From: Chitinasiproducens palmae
GTDB lineage: Bacteria; Pseudomonadota; Gammaproteobacteria; Burkholderiales; Burkholderiaceae
Direction of reading: 5' to 3'
Assembly: GCF_900095735.1 (NCBI RefSeq)
Contig: NZ_FNLO01000006.1
Location: 248,001-312,000 of the forward strand
DNA: 64,000 bases
Position numbers and translations under genes: made by a program
Shown: piece by piece, positions 26,413 through 35,324 of the stretch
Layout: the number at the start of each line of letters is the position of its first letter
Position numbering within the stretch: the stretch's first letter is position 1
Notes under the pieces: generated by a model
Told to the model about the DNA's origin: nothing
What the model saw: only the letters and a program-made list of their open reading frames with translations
Databases searched by the model: none

Positions 26413-27330
26413 TCAGCGCGCTGCGCCGGGCAGCCAGTCGGGCGGAAGTAGATGCAAGGCTGCCCGGATGCGTTCGACCGTCAGCGGGGCCGGCGCGACG
26501 AGCGGCAACCGCACCGGGCCGAGTCCATCGCCGAGCAGCTCGAACGCCTTCTTGGCCGGGCCGGGATTGCTTTCACTGAAGAGCGCGTCGAGCAGCGGGG
26601 CGAGCCACGCGTGCTCGCGCAGCGCGATGGCGGCGTCGCCATTGGCGGCAATGGTGTGAATGCGCGACCAGACCCGCGGCAGCAGGCTGGCCGCTGTCAG
26701 GATCCCGCCGGTGGCGCCAAGCAGCACATGATGCACATAGAGTTGGTCGTCGCCGCTCAGGATCGCCATGTGCGCGCCGGCCAGCGCCACCGTCCGCGCG
26801 AACGCGTTGAGGTCGGTATTGCAGGCCTTCATGCCGACGATCGAACCGTCGTCCTTGGCCATCGCGGCAATGGTCGCCGGCGCGGTCGCATAGCGGGTAC
26901 GCGCCGGGATGTCGTACAGCAGCAGCGGAATATCTAGCGCGGCGCGGTAGCGCTCGAAGTAGGCGCGGACGCCGGCGTCGGTCGGCGTGACATAGAACGG
27001 CGTGACCAGCAGCAGCGCGTCGGCGCCCGCATCGGCGAAGCGCTTGCCGGTCTCAAGGGCTTCGGCATAGCCGGGTGAGACGACGCCCGCGATGACTGGT
27101 ACGCGGCCACGTGCGGCATCGACGGTGGCGCTCACCACCCGCGTTCGTTCCGCCGGCGAGAGTGCGGTGTACTCGCCGGTGCCGCCGACCGGGACGACGC
27201 CGGCGGCGTCGCCGGCAATCAGCGCGTCGACGAGGGTATCGAGCCGCTTCAAGTCGATCTCGCCACGCGCGTCGAAGGGCGTCGGGAACGCGGGAAAGAT
27301 GCCTGCAAGCGCGGACTGGTCAATCTGCAT
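26413..27330 (-). CDS. Dihydrodipicolinate synthase-family protein (catabolic lyase)
   Basis: This 305-residue class I aldolase of the DapA family has GTGEYTALSPAER (the GTTGE-like motif), YDIP with the catalytic Tyr at 139 and the Schiff-base Lys at 168 (IVGMKACNTD). The gene order (downstream of a binding protein and two hydroxyacid oxidases on the minus strand) argues for a degradative aldolase or dehydratase rather than lysine biosynthesis. It lies 33 bp after the FAD oxidase gene and is the last gene of its operon. Confidence 0.9.
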   Translation of the reverse strand: MQIDQSALAGIFPAFPTPFDARGEIDLKRLDTLVDALIAGDAAGVVPVGGTGEYTALSPAERTRVVSATVDAARGRVPVIAGVVSPGYAEALETGKRFADAGADALLLVTPFYVTPTDAGVRAYFERYRAALDIPLLLYDIPARTRYATAPATIAAMAKDDGSIVGMKACNTDLNAFARTVALAGAHMAILSGDDQLYVHHVLLGATGGILTAASLLPRVWSRIHTIAANGDAAIALREHAWLAPLLDALFSESNPGPAKKAFELLGDGLGPVRLPLVAPAPLTVERIRAALHLLPPDWLPGAAR

Positions 27331-27363
27331 CGATGCCTCTCTCCAATGTGCTTCGCTGCGCGC

Positions 27364-28776
27364 TCAGAGCAGCTTGCCAGGGTTCATCCGGCGGTCTGGA
27401 TCGAGCGCATGCTTGACCGCGCGCATGATGTCCAGCTCTACGTCGCTCTTGTAGTGTTCGAGTTCTCCGCGATGCGCCTGGCCGATGCCGTGCTCGGCGC
27501 TGATGCTGCCGCCGAACTGCACTGCCGTGTCGTTGACGATCGTGCCGATCTTCGCGGCCCGCGCGTCGCGGTCCTCGACGCGTGCCCACACATGGTGCGG
27601 GAAGATCACGATCGAGTGTATGTTGCCGTCGCCAACGTGCCCCACATACAGGCATTGCGCGCCCTCGATCAGGCCCGCTTCGCTCAGCCGGCGCTCCGTC
27701 TGCGCCAAGCAGCCCGGGATTTGCGAGATCGGCAGCGAAATGTCGTGCGTGACGCTGGTTCCGAAACGGACATTGGCTTCCGAGACGATGTGCCGGATGT
27801 GCCACAACGCTGCGGCCTGCGTTTCATTGGCGGGCAAGGCGGCATCGAGCGCGGTGCCGTCCTCGAGCGCCGCGCCGATCACGTCTTCAAGCATTGCCTG
27901 CAGCGGTGCATCGTGTGACGAGTCGGCAAGTTCGATCAGCAGCGCCCAGGGCGAGGTGCCGTCGAGCGGGTCGCGCGTGTCGGCAACCTGCTGATACACG
28001 ATGTCCAGCTGGCTGCGCGACATCAATTCGAACGAGGTGAGCGCGTCGCCGCACGCCGCGCGACAGCGCGCCAGCAGATCGATCGCGGCGTCGGCCGACG
28101 CCAGCGCCACCCAGGCCGTCGCGCGTGAACGCAGCGCGGGAAACAGCTTCAATACCGCTGCCGTCACGACGCCGAGCGTACCTTCGGCGCCGATGAAGAG
28201 TTGCTTCATGTCATAGCCGGTATTGTCCTTGCGCAGACCTCGCAGACCGTCCCAGATACGTCCGTCCGGCAGCACCACTTCAAGCCCTAGCACCAGTGCG
28301 CGCATATTGCCGTAGCGCAGCACTGCGGTGCCGCCGGCATTGGTCGAGATGTTGCCACCAATTTGGCACGAGCCCTCGCTGGCCAGGGATAACGGGAAAA
28401 GGCGATCGACCGATGCCGCCAGGGTTTGGATCTGCTGCAGCGTGCAGCCGGCCTCGACGGTGATGGTGTCGTTGCGGGTATCGACTTCGCGCACGCGGAC
28501 CATGCGCGCGAGGCTGAGAAGGATGGCATCGCCCGCCTCGGACGGGGTCGCACCGCCGACCAAACCGGTGTTGCCGCCCTGCGGCACGACGCTGATGCCG
28601 TGCGCCGCGCACAGCTTCATCACGCCGGCCAGTTGCGCGGTGTCGGCCGGACGAACGATCGCCCGGGCGGCGCCATGGTAGCGGCCGCGCCAGTCCGTCA
28701 GCAAGGGCTCGGCGTCGTCAGCCCCAACGAGGCCCTTCGGACCAACAACCTCCAACAGCGATTCAAGCAGGTTCAT
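27364..28776 (-). CDS. FAD-linked D-2-hydroxyacid dehydrogenase (D-2-hydroxyglutarate/D-lactate type)
   Basis: This 470-residue flavoprotein of the VAO/PCMH family oxidises a D-2-hydroxyacid to the 2-oxoacid. The FAD-binding segment is VVPQGGNTGLVGGATPS, with GSCQIGGNISTNAGGTAVLR and IGAEGTLGVVTAAVLKL. The C-terminal oxidase domain carries the metal-site motifs HVGDGNIH and EHGIGQAHR, shared by D-2-hydroxyglutarate and D-lactate dehydrogenases. ATG at 28776 overlaps the upstream stop as ATGA; sequence further upstream in frame is not protein-like. It could oxidise the D-2-hydroxyglutarate expected from the hglS gene 3.6 kb away, or a product of its own operon. Confidence 0.92.
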   Translation of the reverse strand: MNLLESLLEVVGPKGLVGADDAEPLLTDWRGRYHGAARAIVRPADTAQLAGVMKLCAAHGISVVPQGGNTGLVGGATPSEAGDAILLSLARMVRVREVDTRNDTITVEAGCTLQQIQTLAASVDRLFPLSLASEGSCQIGGNISTNAGGTAVLRYGNMRALVLGLEVVLPDGRIWDGLRGLRKDNTGYDMKQLFIGAEGTLGVVTAAVLKLFPALRSRATAWVALASADAAIDLLARCRAACGDALTSFELMSRSQLDIVYQQVADTRDPLDGTSPWALLIELADSSHDAPLQAMLEDVIGAALEDGTALDAALPANETQAAALWHIRHIVSEANVRFGTSVTHDISLPISQIPGCLAQTERRLSEAGLIEGAQCLYVGHVGDGNIHSIVIFPHHVWARVEDRDARAAKIGTIVNDTAVQFGGSISAEHGIGQAHRGELEHYKSDVELDIMRAVKHALDPDRRMNPGKLL

Positions 28777-30011
28777 GATTGTATGGCATGAGGGATCGGG
28801 GCGAGCGGCGGCCGGCCGCTCAATGGCGATGCCGATCGTGACGTGCCCGGGCTGTCGCCGGCAAGGCGCGCCGGCAGCGTCTCGATGTCGGCACTGCCGA
28901 GCAGCGTCATGGTCGTGACGATTTCCTCGTACAGGAGCGAAAGAACGTGCGCGACCCCGGGTGCGCCACGCGCCGCGAGGCCGTACAGCGGCGCCCGGCC
29001 GAGCAGCACGCCGCGCGCACCGAGCGCGACTGCCTTGACCACATCCGCGCCGCGCCTCACGCCGGAGTCGAGGTAAAGGTGCAGCGCGCCGCCGAGCGCG
29101 TCCGCCACGGCGGGAAGGACTTCGATCGGTGCATGCGCGCCTTCGAGCTGGCGGCCGCCGTGATTCGAGAGCACGATGCCATCGGCGCCGTGCCGGTGCG
29201 CAAGGCGCGCGTCCTCGACGGTCATCACGCCCTTGATCAAGAGCGGACCTTGCCAATGTTTGCGCAGCCAGGCGATGTCCGACCATCCGAGCGACAGATC
29301 CATCTGCCTCGCAAGCGCAGCGGCGTGACGTTGCAGGTTTGGCGTCTCGCCCAGGCTGCGGGCCAGATTGACGAGCTGCGGTGTGCCGTGGCGGGCGATC
29401 TGCCATGCCCAGTGCGGATGGCGCAACAGGTCGGCGAGCAGTTTCGGCGTGACCCGCAGCGGCAGTCGGTAGTCATTGTGGACGTCGTGGTCGCGCCGGC
29501 CATGCACCGGCGTGTCGACGGTCACGAGCAGTGTGCTGAAGCCGGCTGCCGACGCGCGGCGCATGATGCTTTCCGCGATGCGTCGGTCTTTCTGCACGTA
29601 GATCTGCATCCACAGTTCGCCGCCGGGCGCGGCCGCGCGGACGTCTTCCAACAGCGAGGTGGAGGCGCTCGATAGCGCGAACGGCACGCCGCGCGCAGCG
29701 GCGGCGGCCGCGAGCGTCTCGTCGGCTTTCGGCCAGAAAAGGCTGTTCAGACCGGTTGGACCCACCACGAATGGCGCGCTGGCGGGATAGTCGAACAGGC
29801 GGGTGGCGGGCGAAACCGATGACACGTCGAGCATCGTGCGGGGCGCGAAGCGGAGGTTGGCGAATGCGGCGCGATTGCGCGCCAGGGTGTTGCCGTCCTC
29901 GGCGCCCCCGTCGAGATAGTCGAACGCGATTTTCGCCAATCGCCGCCGCGCCGCCTCGCGGTAGTCCGCAACATTCGCGAAACCGCGCGTCGATGAAAAG
30001 AACAGGCTCAT
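28773..30011 (-). CDS. FMN-dependent L-2-hydroxyacid oxidase/dehydrogenase (LldD/mandelate-dehydrogenase family)
   Basis: This 412-residue FMN enzyme oxidises L-2-hydroxyacids. Family marks in order: FDYLDGGAEDGNTLARNRAA, GPTGLNSLFWPKADE, WMQIYVQKDR, VTVDTPVHGRRDHD, LLIKGVMTVEDARLAHRHGA, the active-site IVLSNHGGRQLEGA and YLDSGVRRGADVVKAVALGA. I start at MSLFFSSTRG, since the longer frame is non-coding in style. It is paired with a D-specific flavin dehydrogenase, so this operon can oxidise both enantiomers of a hydroxyacid. Confidence 0.93.
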   Translation of the reverse strand: MSLFFSSTRGFANVADYREAARRRLAKIAFDYLDGGAEDGNTLARNRAAFANLRFAPRTMLDVSSVSPATRLFDYPASAPFVVGPTGLNSLFWPKADETLAAAAAARGVPFALSSASTSLLEDVRAAAPGGELWMQIYVQKDRRIAESIMRRASAAGFSTLLVTVDTPVHGRRDHDVHNDYRLPLRVTPKLLADLLRHPHWAWQIARHGTPQLVNLARSLGETPNLQRHAAALARQMDLSLGWSDIAWLRKHWQGPLLIKGVMTVEDARLAHRHGADGIVLSNHGGRQLEGAHAPIEVLPAVADALGGALHLYLDSGVRRGADVVKAVALGARGVLLGRAPLYGLAARGAPGVAHVLSLLYEEIVTTMTLLGSADIETLPARLAGDSPGTSRSASPLSGRPPLAPIPHAIQS

Positions 30012-30063
30012 GGTGAGCGGAAGCCGGGCTGCCGGAACGGTGCCATGGAATGCGTTGCGCTGC

Positions 30064-31152
30064 TCAGCGAAGCACCCATTCGTTGAAGCGTTCGAGCGCG
30101 GCTTCCTGGTGTGCCGGCCAGTAGCCAGGGTCGATCCGGACGCCGCGGCGCAGATTGTCGGGGAAGGTGGGCAGATTCCTCGCCCGTTTCTCGTCGATGA
30201 ACTGGAACGCGTCAGGGTGGGTCGGGCCCACCGCCAGCGCACTGGCCACCTCGGCCTGGCGCTTGGGGTCCGCGCAGAACGCAACGAACTGCCGGCATGC
30301 CTCGACGTTGTTGCCGCCTTTCAAGATGCCGAAGCCCTGCGGTCCGTAGATATGCCCGTTCCACGACACAGCGAGTGGTTCACCGGCGTCGATTGCCGGT
30401 AACACGCGGGCCAGCCAGCTCGATGCCATCGCCACCTCGCCGGATTTCAGCATCTGTTCGCACTGCGCGCCAGTGGTCCACCAGATGTCGATGTTCGGCT
30501 TGACCCGATCGAGGCTCGCGAAGGCCTTGTCGAGATTGCAAGGATAGACGCTGCTCGTCGGCGTGCCGGCCGCCATCAGCGCCTCCTCGATCGTGTCGAA
30601 CGGGTATTTCCGCAGCGCGCGGCGGCCTGGAAATTTCTTGGCGTCCCACAAATCGGCCCAGGATGTCGGCGGCGTCGTGCCCTTGAAGGCATCGCGACGA
30701 TAGGTCAATACCGTGGTGTAGACGTTGTGGCCGACCGCATACGGGTCGACGAAGTGCGGCGCGATCTTGGCAACGGCGCCATTGCCGTCCAGCTTGATCG
30801 GTTCGAGATACGCCTTGCCGTTGCGCGACAGAAGATAGACGGCCGGGAAGCTGAGCTCGGCCATGTCCCACGTCTTGGCGCCGGTCTCGACGATACTTTT
30901 GATCTGGGCGGTCGGCTCGGCTGCCGACGCCACCCCGACCACCTCGATACCGGTCGCTTGCTGGAAAGGCTTGTAGAGTGTGCGGGTGTAGACGTCGGTA
31001 TAGACACCGCCCGAATCACGCACCACCAGGCGTTTGGTCGCGGCTTTGGCGGACGTCCAGATGGCCGGCATCGCGATGCCGGCGGCGCCGGCCACGCCGA
31101 GTCGAAGGAAGTCGCGGCGCGAGGCGTTGCGTTGGTTCGTGTCGTGTGGCAT
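30064..31152 (-). CDS. ABC transporter substrate-binding protein (PotD-like, Tat-type signal)
   Basis: This 362-residue periplasmic binding protein begins with a twin-arginine signal (SRRDFLRLGVAGAAGIAMP) cleaved near SAKA. The body reads as a polyamine/opine binding protein (VVRDSGGVYTDVYTRTLYKP; WWTTGAQCEQMLKSGEVAMA; GPQGFGILKGGNNVEACRQF). No ATPase or permease accompanies it. The convergent operon 4-9 kb to the left encodes a matching PotABC-type importer, so this may be an alternative receptor for it. It is the first gene of its operon. Confidence 0.91.
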   Translation of the reverse strand: MPHDTNQRNASRRDFLRLGVAGAAGIAMPAIWTSAKAATKRLVVRDSGGVYTDVYTRTLYKPFQQATGIEVVGVASAAEPTAQIKSIVETGAKTWDMAELSFPAVYLLSRNGKAYLEPIKLDGNGAVAKIAPHFVDPYAVGHNVYTTVLTYRRDAFKGTTPPTSWADLWDAKKFPGRRALRKYPFDTIEEALMAAGTPTSSVYPCNLDKAFASLDRVKPNIDIWWTTGAQCEQMLKSGEVAMASSWLARVLPAIDAGEPLAVSWNGHIYGPQGFGILKGGNNVEACRQFVAFCADPKRQAEVASALAVGPTHPDAFQFIDEKRARNLPTFPDNLRRGVRIDPGYWPAHQEAALERFNEWVLR

Positions 31153-31327
31153 CGATGTTCCCGTCTGCGAGCAGAGCGTCGCGTCGTGCACTGGCACGCG
31201 AGCGCGGAATGACCAGGTGCCGGTTCAGCGCGTCCTGGGGCGCGCCTCGCGGAGTCGACGTCGATGGTCGGTCAGTCGTGGCTTGACGCCAAGAGAGATA
31301 AAAGCACGATGTGATGCGCGTTAGTCA

Positions 31328-32251
31328 TCAAACCTCGGTCTGCGCGGCCGCCTCGGCAGCCCGGTAAGCGCCCGCCTCCGCCAGGAGCCAGTCGCGAAAC
31401 CGTTCGAATGGCCGGCCGTGGCTCAGTTCGGTGGGGTAAACGAGGTAGTAGGCCGAATCCGCGCTGAACTTGGCCTCGAACGGCACAACGAGGCCGAAAT
31501 GCCGAAGCTGCCCGTCGACGAAGAATTTTGGCACCAGCGCCACGCCAAGACCGGCGGCAGCGGCGCTGATCGCCATCGTGTGCAGTTCGTAGCGCACGCC
31601 GTGCATGGTGCTTGCATCCTCGACGCCGAGGCTGGCGAACCATTGTCTCCAGCCGTCCGGCCGCGTGGTCGAGTGCAGCAGCGGATACGCCAGCAGTTCG
31701 TGTGCTCGCTCGATCGGCCGCGCCAGCAGCGACGCTTTGCACACGGGGACCACGTCCTCGCCGAACAGGTAATCGGCCGAGGTACCGGGCCATGTCGGCT
31801 TGCCGTAATGAATCGCTGCCTCGAAATGCGAATCGGCGAACGAAAACGCGTCGGTACGCACGCCCATGTTGACGCGTACGTCAGGCGTCTCGGCATAGAA
31901 ACGACCGATGCGCGGTATCAGCCATTGCGACGCAAAGGTCGGCAGCACTGCCAGCTCCAGATAGCCGCCGCCGCTCCCGTGCGCGATGATCGACAGGGTA
32001 TCGCGATCGAGATGTTCCAACGAGCGTCTTACCTGGGTGCCGTAGATGCGACCCGCGCGAGTCAGCACCACCCGTTGCTTCGCTCGAACGAACAAGCGCA
32101 CCCCCAGGTTCGATTCGAGCGTGGCGATCTGACGCGAGATCGCGCTCTCGGTCAGGAACAGTTCCTTGGCCGCGTGCGTGAAGCTCTCGTGGCGAGCGGC
32201 GGCCTCGAACGCGAGCAGCGCGCCCATGTTCGGTATCTTGAATTTGCGCAT
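31328..32251 (-). CDS. LysR-family transcriptional regulator (GcvA-like)
   Basis: This 307-residue LysR-type activator has an N-terminal HTH (MGALLAFEAAARHESFTHAA-KELFLTESAISRQIATLE) and a C-terminal periplasmic-binding-like effector domain. The start MRKFKIPNMGALL matches the GcvA-type N-terminus; a GTG 15 bp upstream is the alternative. It is divergent from hglS with a 138-bp gap, hence the probable regulator of the 2-aminoadipate genes. Confidence 0.91.
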   Translation of the reverse strand: MRKFKIPNMGALLAFEAAARHESFTHAAKELFLTESAISRQIATLESNLGVRLFVRAKQRVVLTRAGRIYGTQVRRSLEHLDRDTLSIIAHGSGGGYLELAVLPTFASQWLIPRIGRFYAETPDVRVNMGVRTDAFSFADSHFEAAIHYGKPTWPGTSADYLFGEDVVPVCKASLLARPIERAHELLAYPLLHSTTRPDGWRQWFASLGVEDASTMHGVRYELHTMAISAAAAGLGVALVPKFFVDGQLRHFGLVVPFEAKFSADSAYYLVYPTELSHGRPFERFRDWLLAEAGAYRAAEAAAQTEV

Positions 32252-32389
32252 CTTGATTCCAAACACTCATCAAGTTGCGATTTTATCTCGCTTTACCGGC
32301 GGCGCCACCGGCGAAAATAATAGTGGGCTGACGAGTCATTTGCGCGGTAGAAGCGCCGCGTCCGGGTCGCCCGGACATTGGAGATCTTG

Positions 32390-33418
32390 ATGCGAAATCC
32401 CAATATCGAAGCCCTGCTGGTGCGCATGCTCGGAGCGCGGAAAAGCGATTTCCTGTTCGACACGCTGAACGCGCCGGCGATTCTAGGCGATTGGGAGACT
32501 GGCACCGTCACTCGCGCGGAGCTCGCCCAGGCGATGAACATGGCGCTCTTCGAGGGCTTGCTGGCGCGCTCGCCAAACGGGCGTACCTACACCGACGAGG
32601 CGGTCGCGAACGGCCGGACGGTGTACTTCGATCATGGCGCGCTGCGCACCGTCCGCTGGCCGCATAGCGGTGCGTTGCCGCCGGGCGAGGCCGCCTTTAC
32701 GCGCATCCTGCGGCCGTTGGGCTTCAGGTTGAACGGACGCTACCCGCTCGACAAGCTGGGCATGACCGGCCGGGCCTACGTGCACGACGATGCTCCCGAG
32801 GAAATAGCACAGTTCTTCCTCAGCGAGCTTCACCCCGAGCGCTTTTCCACCACGTTTCAGCAGGCAGTCACGAATGTGATCGGGGCCTCGCGCGATCCGC
32901 TCACGCCGCTCGCCGTCTCGCAACTGTCCGAACTGGAGCGCGACGGCTGGCTGCCGCTCGACGCTGCCCACGCGCTGTTGCCGGTGATCGTCGGCGCTTT
33001 CGAGCGCCAGCACGATGCGCCGGGCGTCGCCGATTACGAGACGCTGCTCGCTGAATCGGCCGAAATGGCGTGGATCGCGACCGAGGGCAACGCGTTCAAC
33101 CATGCGACCGACCGGGTCGACGACGTGTTTCAACTGTCGGATGACGAGAAGGCCAAGGGCCGTCCGATGAAGCCCGAGGTTGAGCGCTCGCGCTCGGGCC
33201 GCGTCTTCCAGACCGCATATCGTGCCGACATCGTGCAGCGCACGCTGCGCGACCCGGACGGCAACCTGACCGCACGCGAGGTGCCGGGGTCGTTCTACGA
33301 ATTCATCACGCGCAAGCGAGAATTCGACCCGGCGAGCCGACGCTGGATCACCGATTTGCGTTTCGATGCCGGCAACGCGCAAGGCATCTTCAAAATGACG
33401 GCAGGCGCGCCGAATTGA
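32390..33418 (+). CDS. hglS: 2-oxoadipate dioxygenase/decarboxylase (HglS, DUF1338)
   Basis: This 342-residue Fe(II) enzyme of the DUF1338/VOC-like family converts 2-oxoadipate to D-2-hydroxyglutarate with loss of CO2 in bacterial lysine degradation. Metal and substrate residues seen: His82 and Arg86 in VYFDHGALRTVRW, His238 in EGNAFNHATDRVDD and Glu304 in GSFYEFITRKRE. Their spacing matches the His70/Arg74/His226/Glu294 set I recall for the Pseudomonas putida enzyme. ATG at 32390 has GGAG six bases upstream. Neighbours are an ALDH7 and an aminotransferase, which supports the role. Confidence 0.93.
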   Translation: MRNPNIEALLVRMLGARKSDFLFDTLNAPAILGDWETGTVTRAELAQAMNMALFEGLLARSPNGRTYTDEAVANGRTVYFDHGALRTVRWPHSGALPPGEAAFTRILRPLGFRLNGRYPLDKLGMTGRAYVHDDAPEEIAQFFLSELHPERFSTTFQQAVTNVIGASRDPLTPLAVSQLSELERDGWLPLDAAHALLPVIVGAFERQHDAPGVADYETLLAESAEMAWIATEGNAFNHATDRVDDVFQLSDDEKAKGRPMKPEVERSRSGRVFQTAYRADIVQRTLRDPDGNLTAREVPGSFYEFITRKREFDPASRRWITDLRFDAGNAQGIFKMTAGAPN

Positions 33419-33800
33419 CGTGGTGGCAACGTCGTTTGCCGCGCTGACGGCCCGGGCGGGAATACTGAATACCCGCCCTGCCATCATGCCGCGCGTCGAT
33501 GTGCGATGCTGCGTCGCGACGGCGCCGTCATCAGCGAGCCGTTCCGACGACCGGCTCGCGCTGCGCGCGAGCGCGGTTGCGGCCGCCGCGCCGGACGGCG
33601 CGGATGGCGTCCGTCCCACGCGCGTTTCATCCGAGCGCCGATCGTCGTGCAGCCCTACCGCTTGGCGGATCGCCGCGGCCGGCAGACGCGTGTGGCCGCA
33701 TCGACGCTGCGGGCCCCGCATCAGGTACTGCGATTGATTTATTTGAACCGGGACCTTGCTGCTCGCACAAGCTCGCCGGTCCCACTGGAGATAACCGAAC
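33419..33800. other. Spacer between hglS and the ALDH7 gene
   Basis: This 382-bp spacer has the hairpin at 33454-33478 and an AT-rich patch near 33729-33747 that could hold a separate promoter for the ALDH7-aminotransferase pair. I find no credible coding frame. Confidence 0.5.
33454..33478 (+). terminator. Hairpin 36 bp after hglS
   Basis: A perfect 7-bp GC stem GGGCGGG / CCCGCCC has an 11-nt A/T-rich loop. No T-run follows. It could terminate or attenuate transcription between hglS and the ALDH7 gene. Confidence 0.4.
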
Positions 33801-35300
33801 ATGAAAGCATCCGCCATCCTGTCCGAGTTGGGCTTATCGACCCAGGCCGACGACGGTGACATCGTCGTCAGTTCGCCGATCGACGGTGCCATCGTCGCGC
33901 GGGTCAGAAGTCATTCGACCGCCGAGGTCGATGCGGCGCTGGCAGCCGCGACCGCGGCGCACCGACGCTGGCGCGACGTGCCGGCGCCGCGGCGCGGCGA
34001 GCTCGTGCGTTTGCTCGGCAACAAGCTGCGCGAGAAGAAGACGGCGCTGGGGCACATGATCACGCTGGAAACGGGCAAGATCCTGCAGGAGGGCATGGGG
34101 GAAGTGCAGGAGATGATCGACATATGCGACTTCGCGGTCGGGCTGTCGCGACAGCTGTACGGGCTGACGATCGCGTCGGAGCGGCCGGGCCATCGCATGT
34201 CGGAAAGCTGGCACCCGCTGGGCGTTTGCACGGTGATCTCAGCATTCAATTTCCCGGCCGCGGTGTGGTCCTGGAACGCGGCGCTCGCGCTGGTATGCGG
34301 CAACTCGGTGATCTGGAAACCGTCGGAGAAAACGCCGCTGACGGCGCTCGCCGTCGATCGGATTCTTGCCGACGCCATGGCGGAGTTCGGCGACGCGCCG
34401 CCGGGACTGGCCTGCGTGATCAACGGGGGCCGAGCGGTCGGTGCGCAACTGGTCGCCGATCCTCGTTCCTCGATCGTCAGCGCCACCGGCAGCACGGAGA
34501 TGGGCCGCACGGTCGGTGTCGAAGTAGCCAGGCGCTTCGGCCGCTCGATCCTGGAATTGGGCGGCAACAACGCGGGCATCGTGACGGGCACCGCGGACGG
34601 TGAACTGGCGCTGCGCGGCATTGTATTTTCGGCCGTGGGCACCGCCGGCCAGCGTTGCACGACGTTGCGCCGGCTGTTCGTCCATGAGAGCGTTTACGCC
34701 AGCACCGTCGAGCGGCTGAAGACGTTGTACGGCAAGATCGCCATCGGCGACCCGCTCGCCGCTGGCACGCTGATGGGGCCTCTGATCGATGCGCAGTCGT
34801 TCGAACGCATGCAGGCGGCGCTCGCGCAGGCCAAGGCAGAAGGCGGCATCGTCACCGGGGGCGAGCGGCACGCGGTGGCAGGGTGCGAGAACGGCTACTA
34901 CGTGCGCCCGGCGATTGTCGAGATGCCGTCGCAAACATCGGTCATGCTGACGGAGACGTTCGCGCCGATCCTGTACGTGATGAAGTACCGCTCGTTCGAC
35001 GAAGCGATCGACGCGAACAACGCGGCCGCGCATGGCCTCTCGTCCTGCGTATTCACGACCGATCTGCGCGAGGCGGAGCGCTTCCTGTCCGATGCAGGCA
35101 GCGATTGCGGCATCGCCAACGTGAATATCGGGCCGAGTGGCGCGGAAATCGGCGGCGCGTTCGGCGGCGAGAAGGACACCGGTGGCGGCCGCGAATCCGG
35201 CTCCGATGCGTGGAAGGCGTATATGCGCCGCGCGACCAATACGGTCAACTACTCGTCGGCGCTGCCGCTGGCGCAGGGTATCGATTTCTCGATCGACTGA
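33801..35300 (+). CDS. amaB: L-piperidine-6-carboxylate / 2-aminoadipate-semialdehyde dehydrogenase (ALDH7 family)
   Basis: This 499-residue ALDH of the antiquitin branch oxidises 2-aminoadipate 6-semialdehyde (in equilibrium with piperideine-6-carboxylate) to L-2-aminoadipate. Motifs: ISAFNFPAAVWSWNAALALV, catalytic Glu252 in LELGGNNAGIV, and catalytic Cys286 in GTAGQRCTTLRRL, the antiquitin-type sequence. The ATG has GGAG about 10 bp upstream. It sits between hglS and a LysN-like aminotransferase, giving a continuous route 2-aminoadipate semialdehyde, 2-aminoadipate, 2-oxoadipate, D-2-hydroxyglutarate. Confidence 0.93.
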   Translation: MKASAILSELGLSTQADDGDIVVSSPIDGAIVARVRSHSTAEVDAALAAATAAHRRWRDVPAPRRGELVRLLGNKLREKKTALGHMITLETGKILQEGMGEVQEMIDICDFAVGLSRQLYGLTIASERPGHRMSESWHPLGVCTVISAFNFPAAVWSWNAALALVCGNSVIWKPSEKTPLTALAVDRILADAMAEFGDAPPGLACVINGGRAVGAQLVADPRSSIVSATGSTEMGRTVGVEVARRFGRSILELGGNNAGIVTGTADGELALRGIVFSAVGTAGQRCTTLRRLFVHESVYASTVERLKTLYGKIAIGDPLAAGTLMGPLIDAQSFERMQAALAQAKAEGGIVTGGERHAVAGCENGYYVRPAIVEMPSQTSVMLTETFAPILYVMKYRSFDEAIDANNAAAHGLSSCVFTTDLREAERFLSDAGSDCGIANVNIGPSGAEIGGAFGGEKDTGGGRESGSDAWKAYMRRATNTVNYSSALPLAQGIDFSID

Positions 35301-35324
35301 GCAGCGCGCCCCGGAGCCACCATC

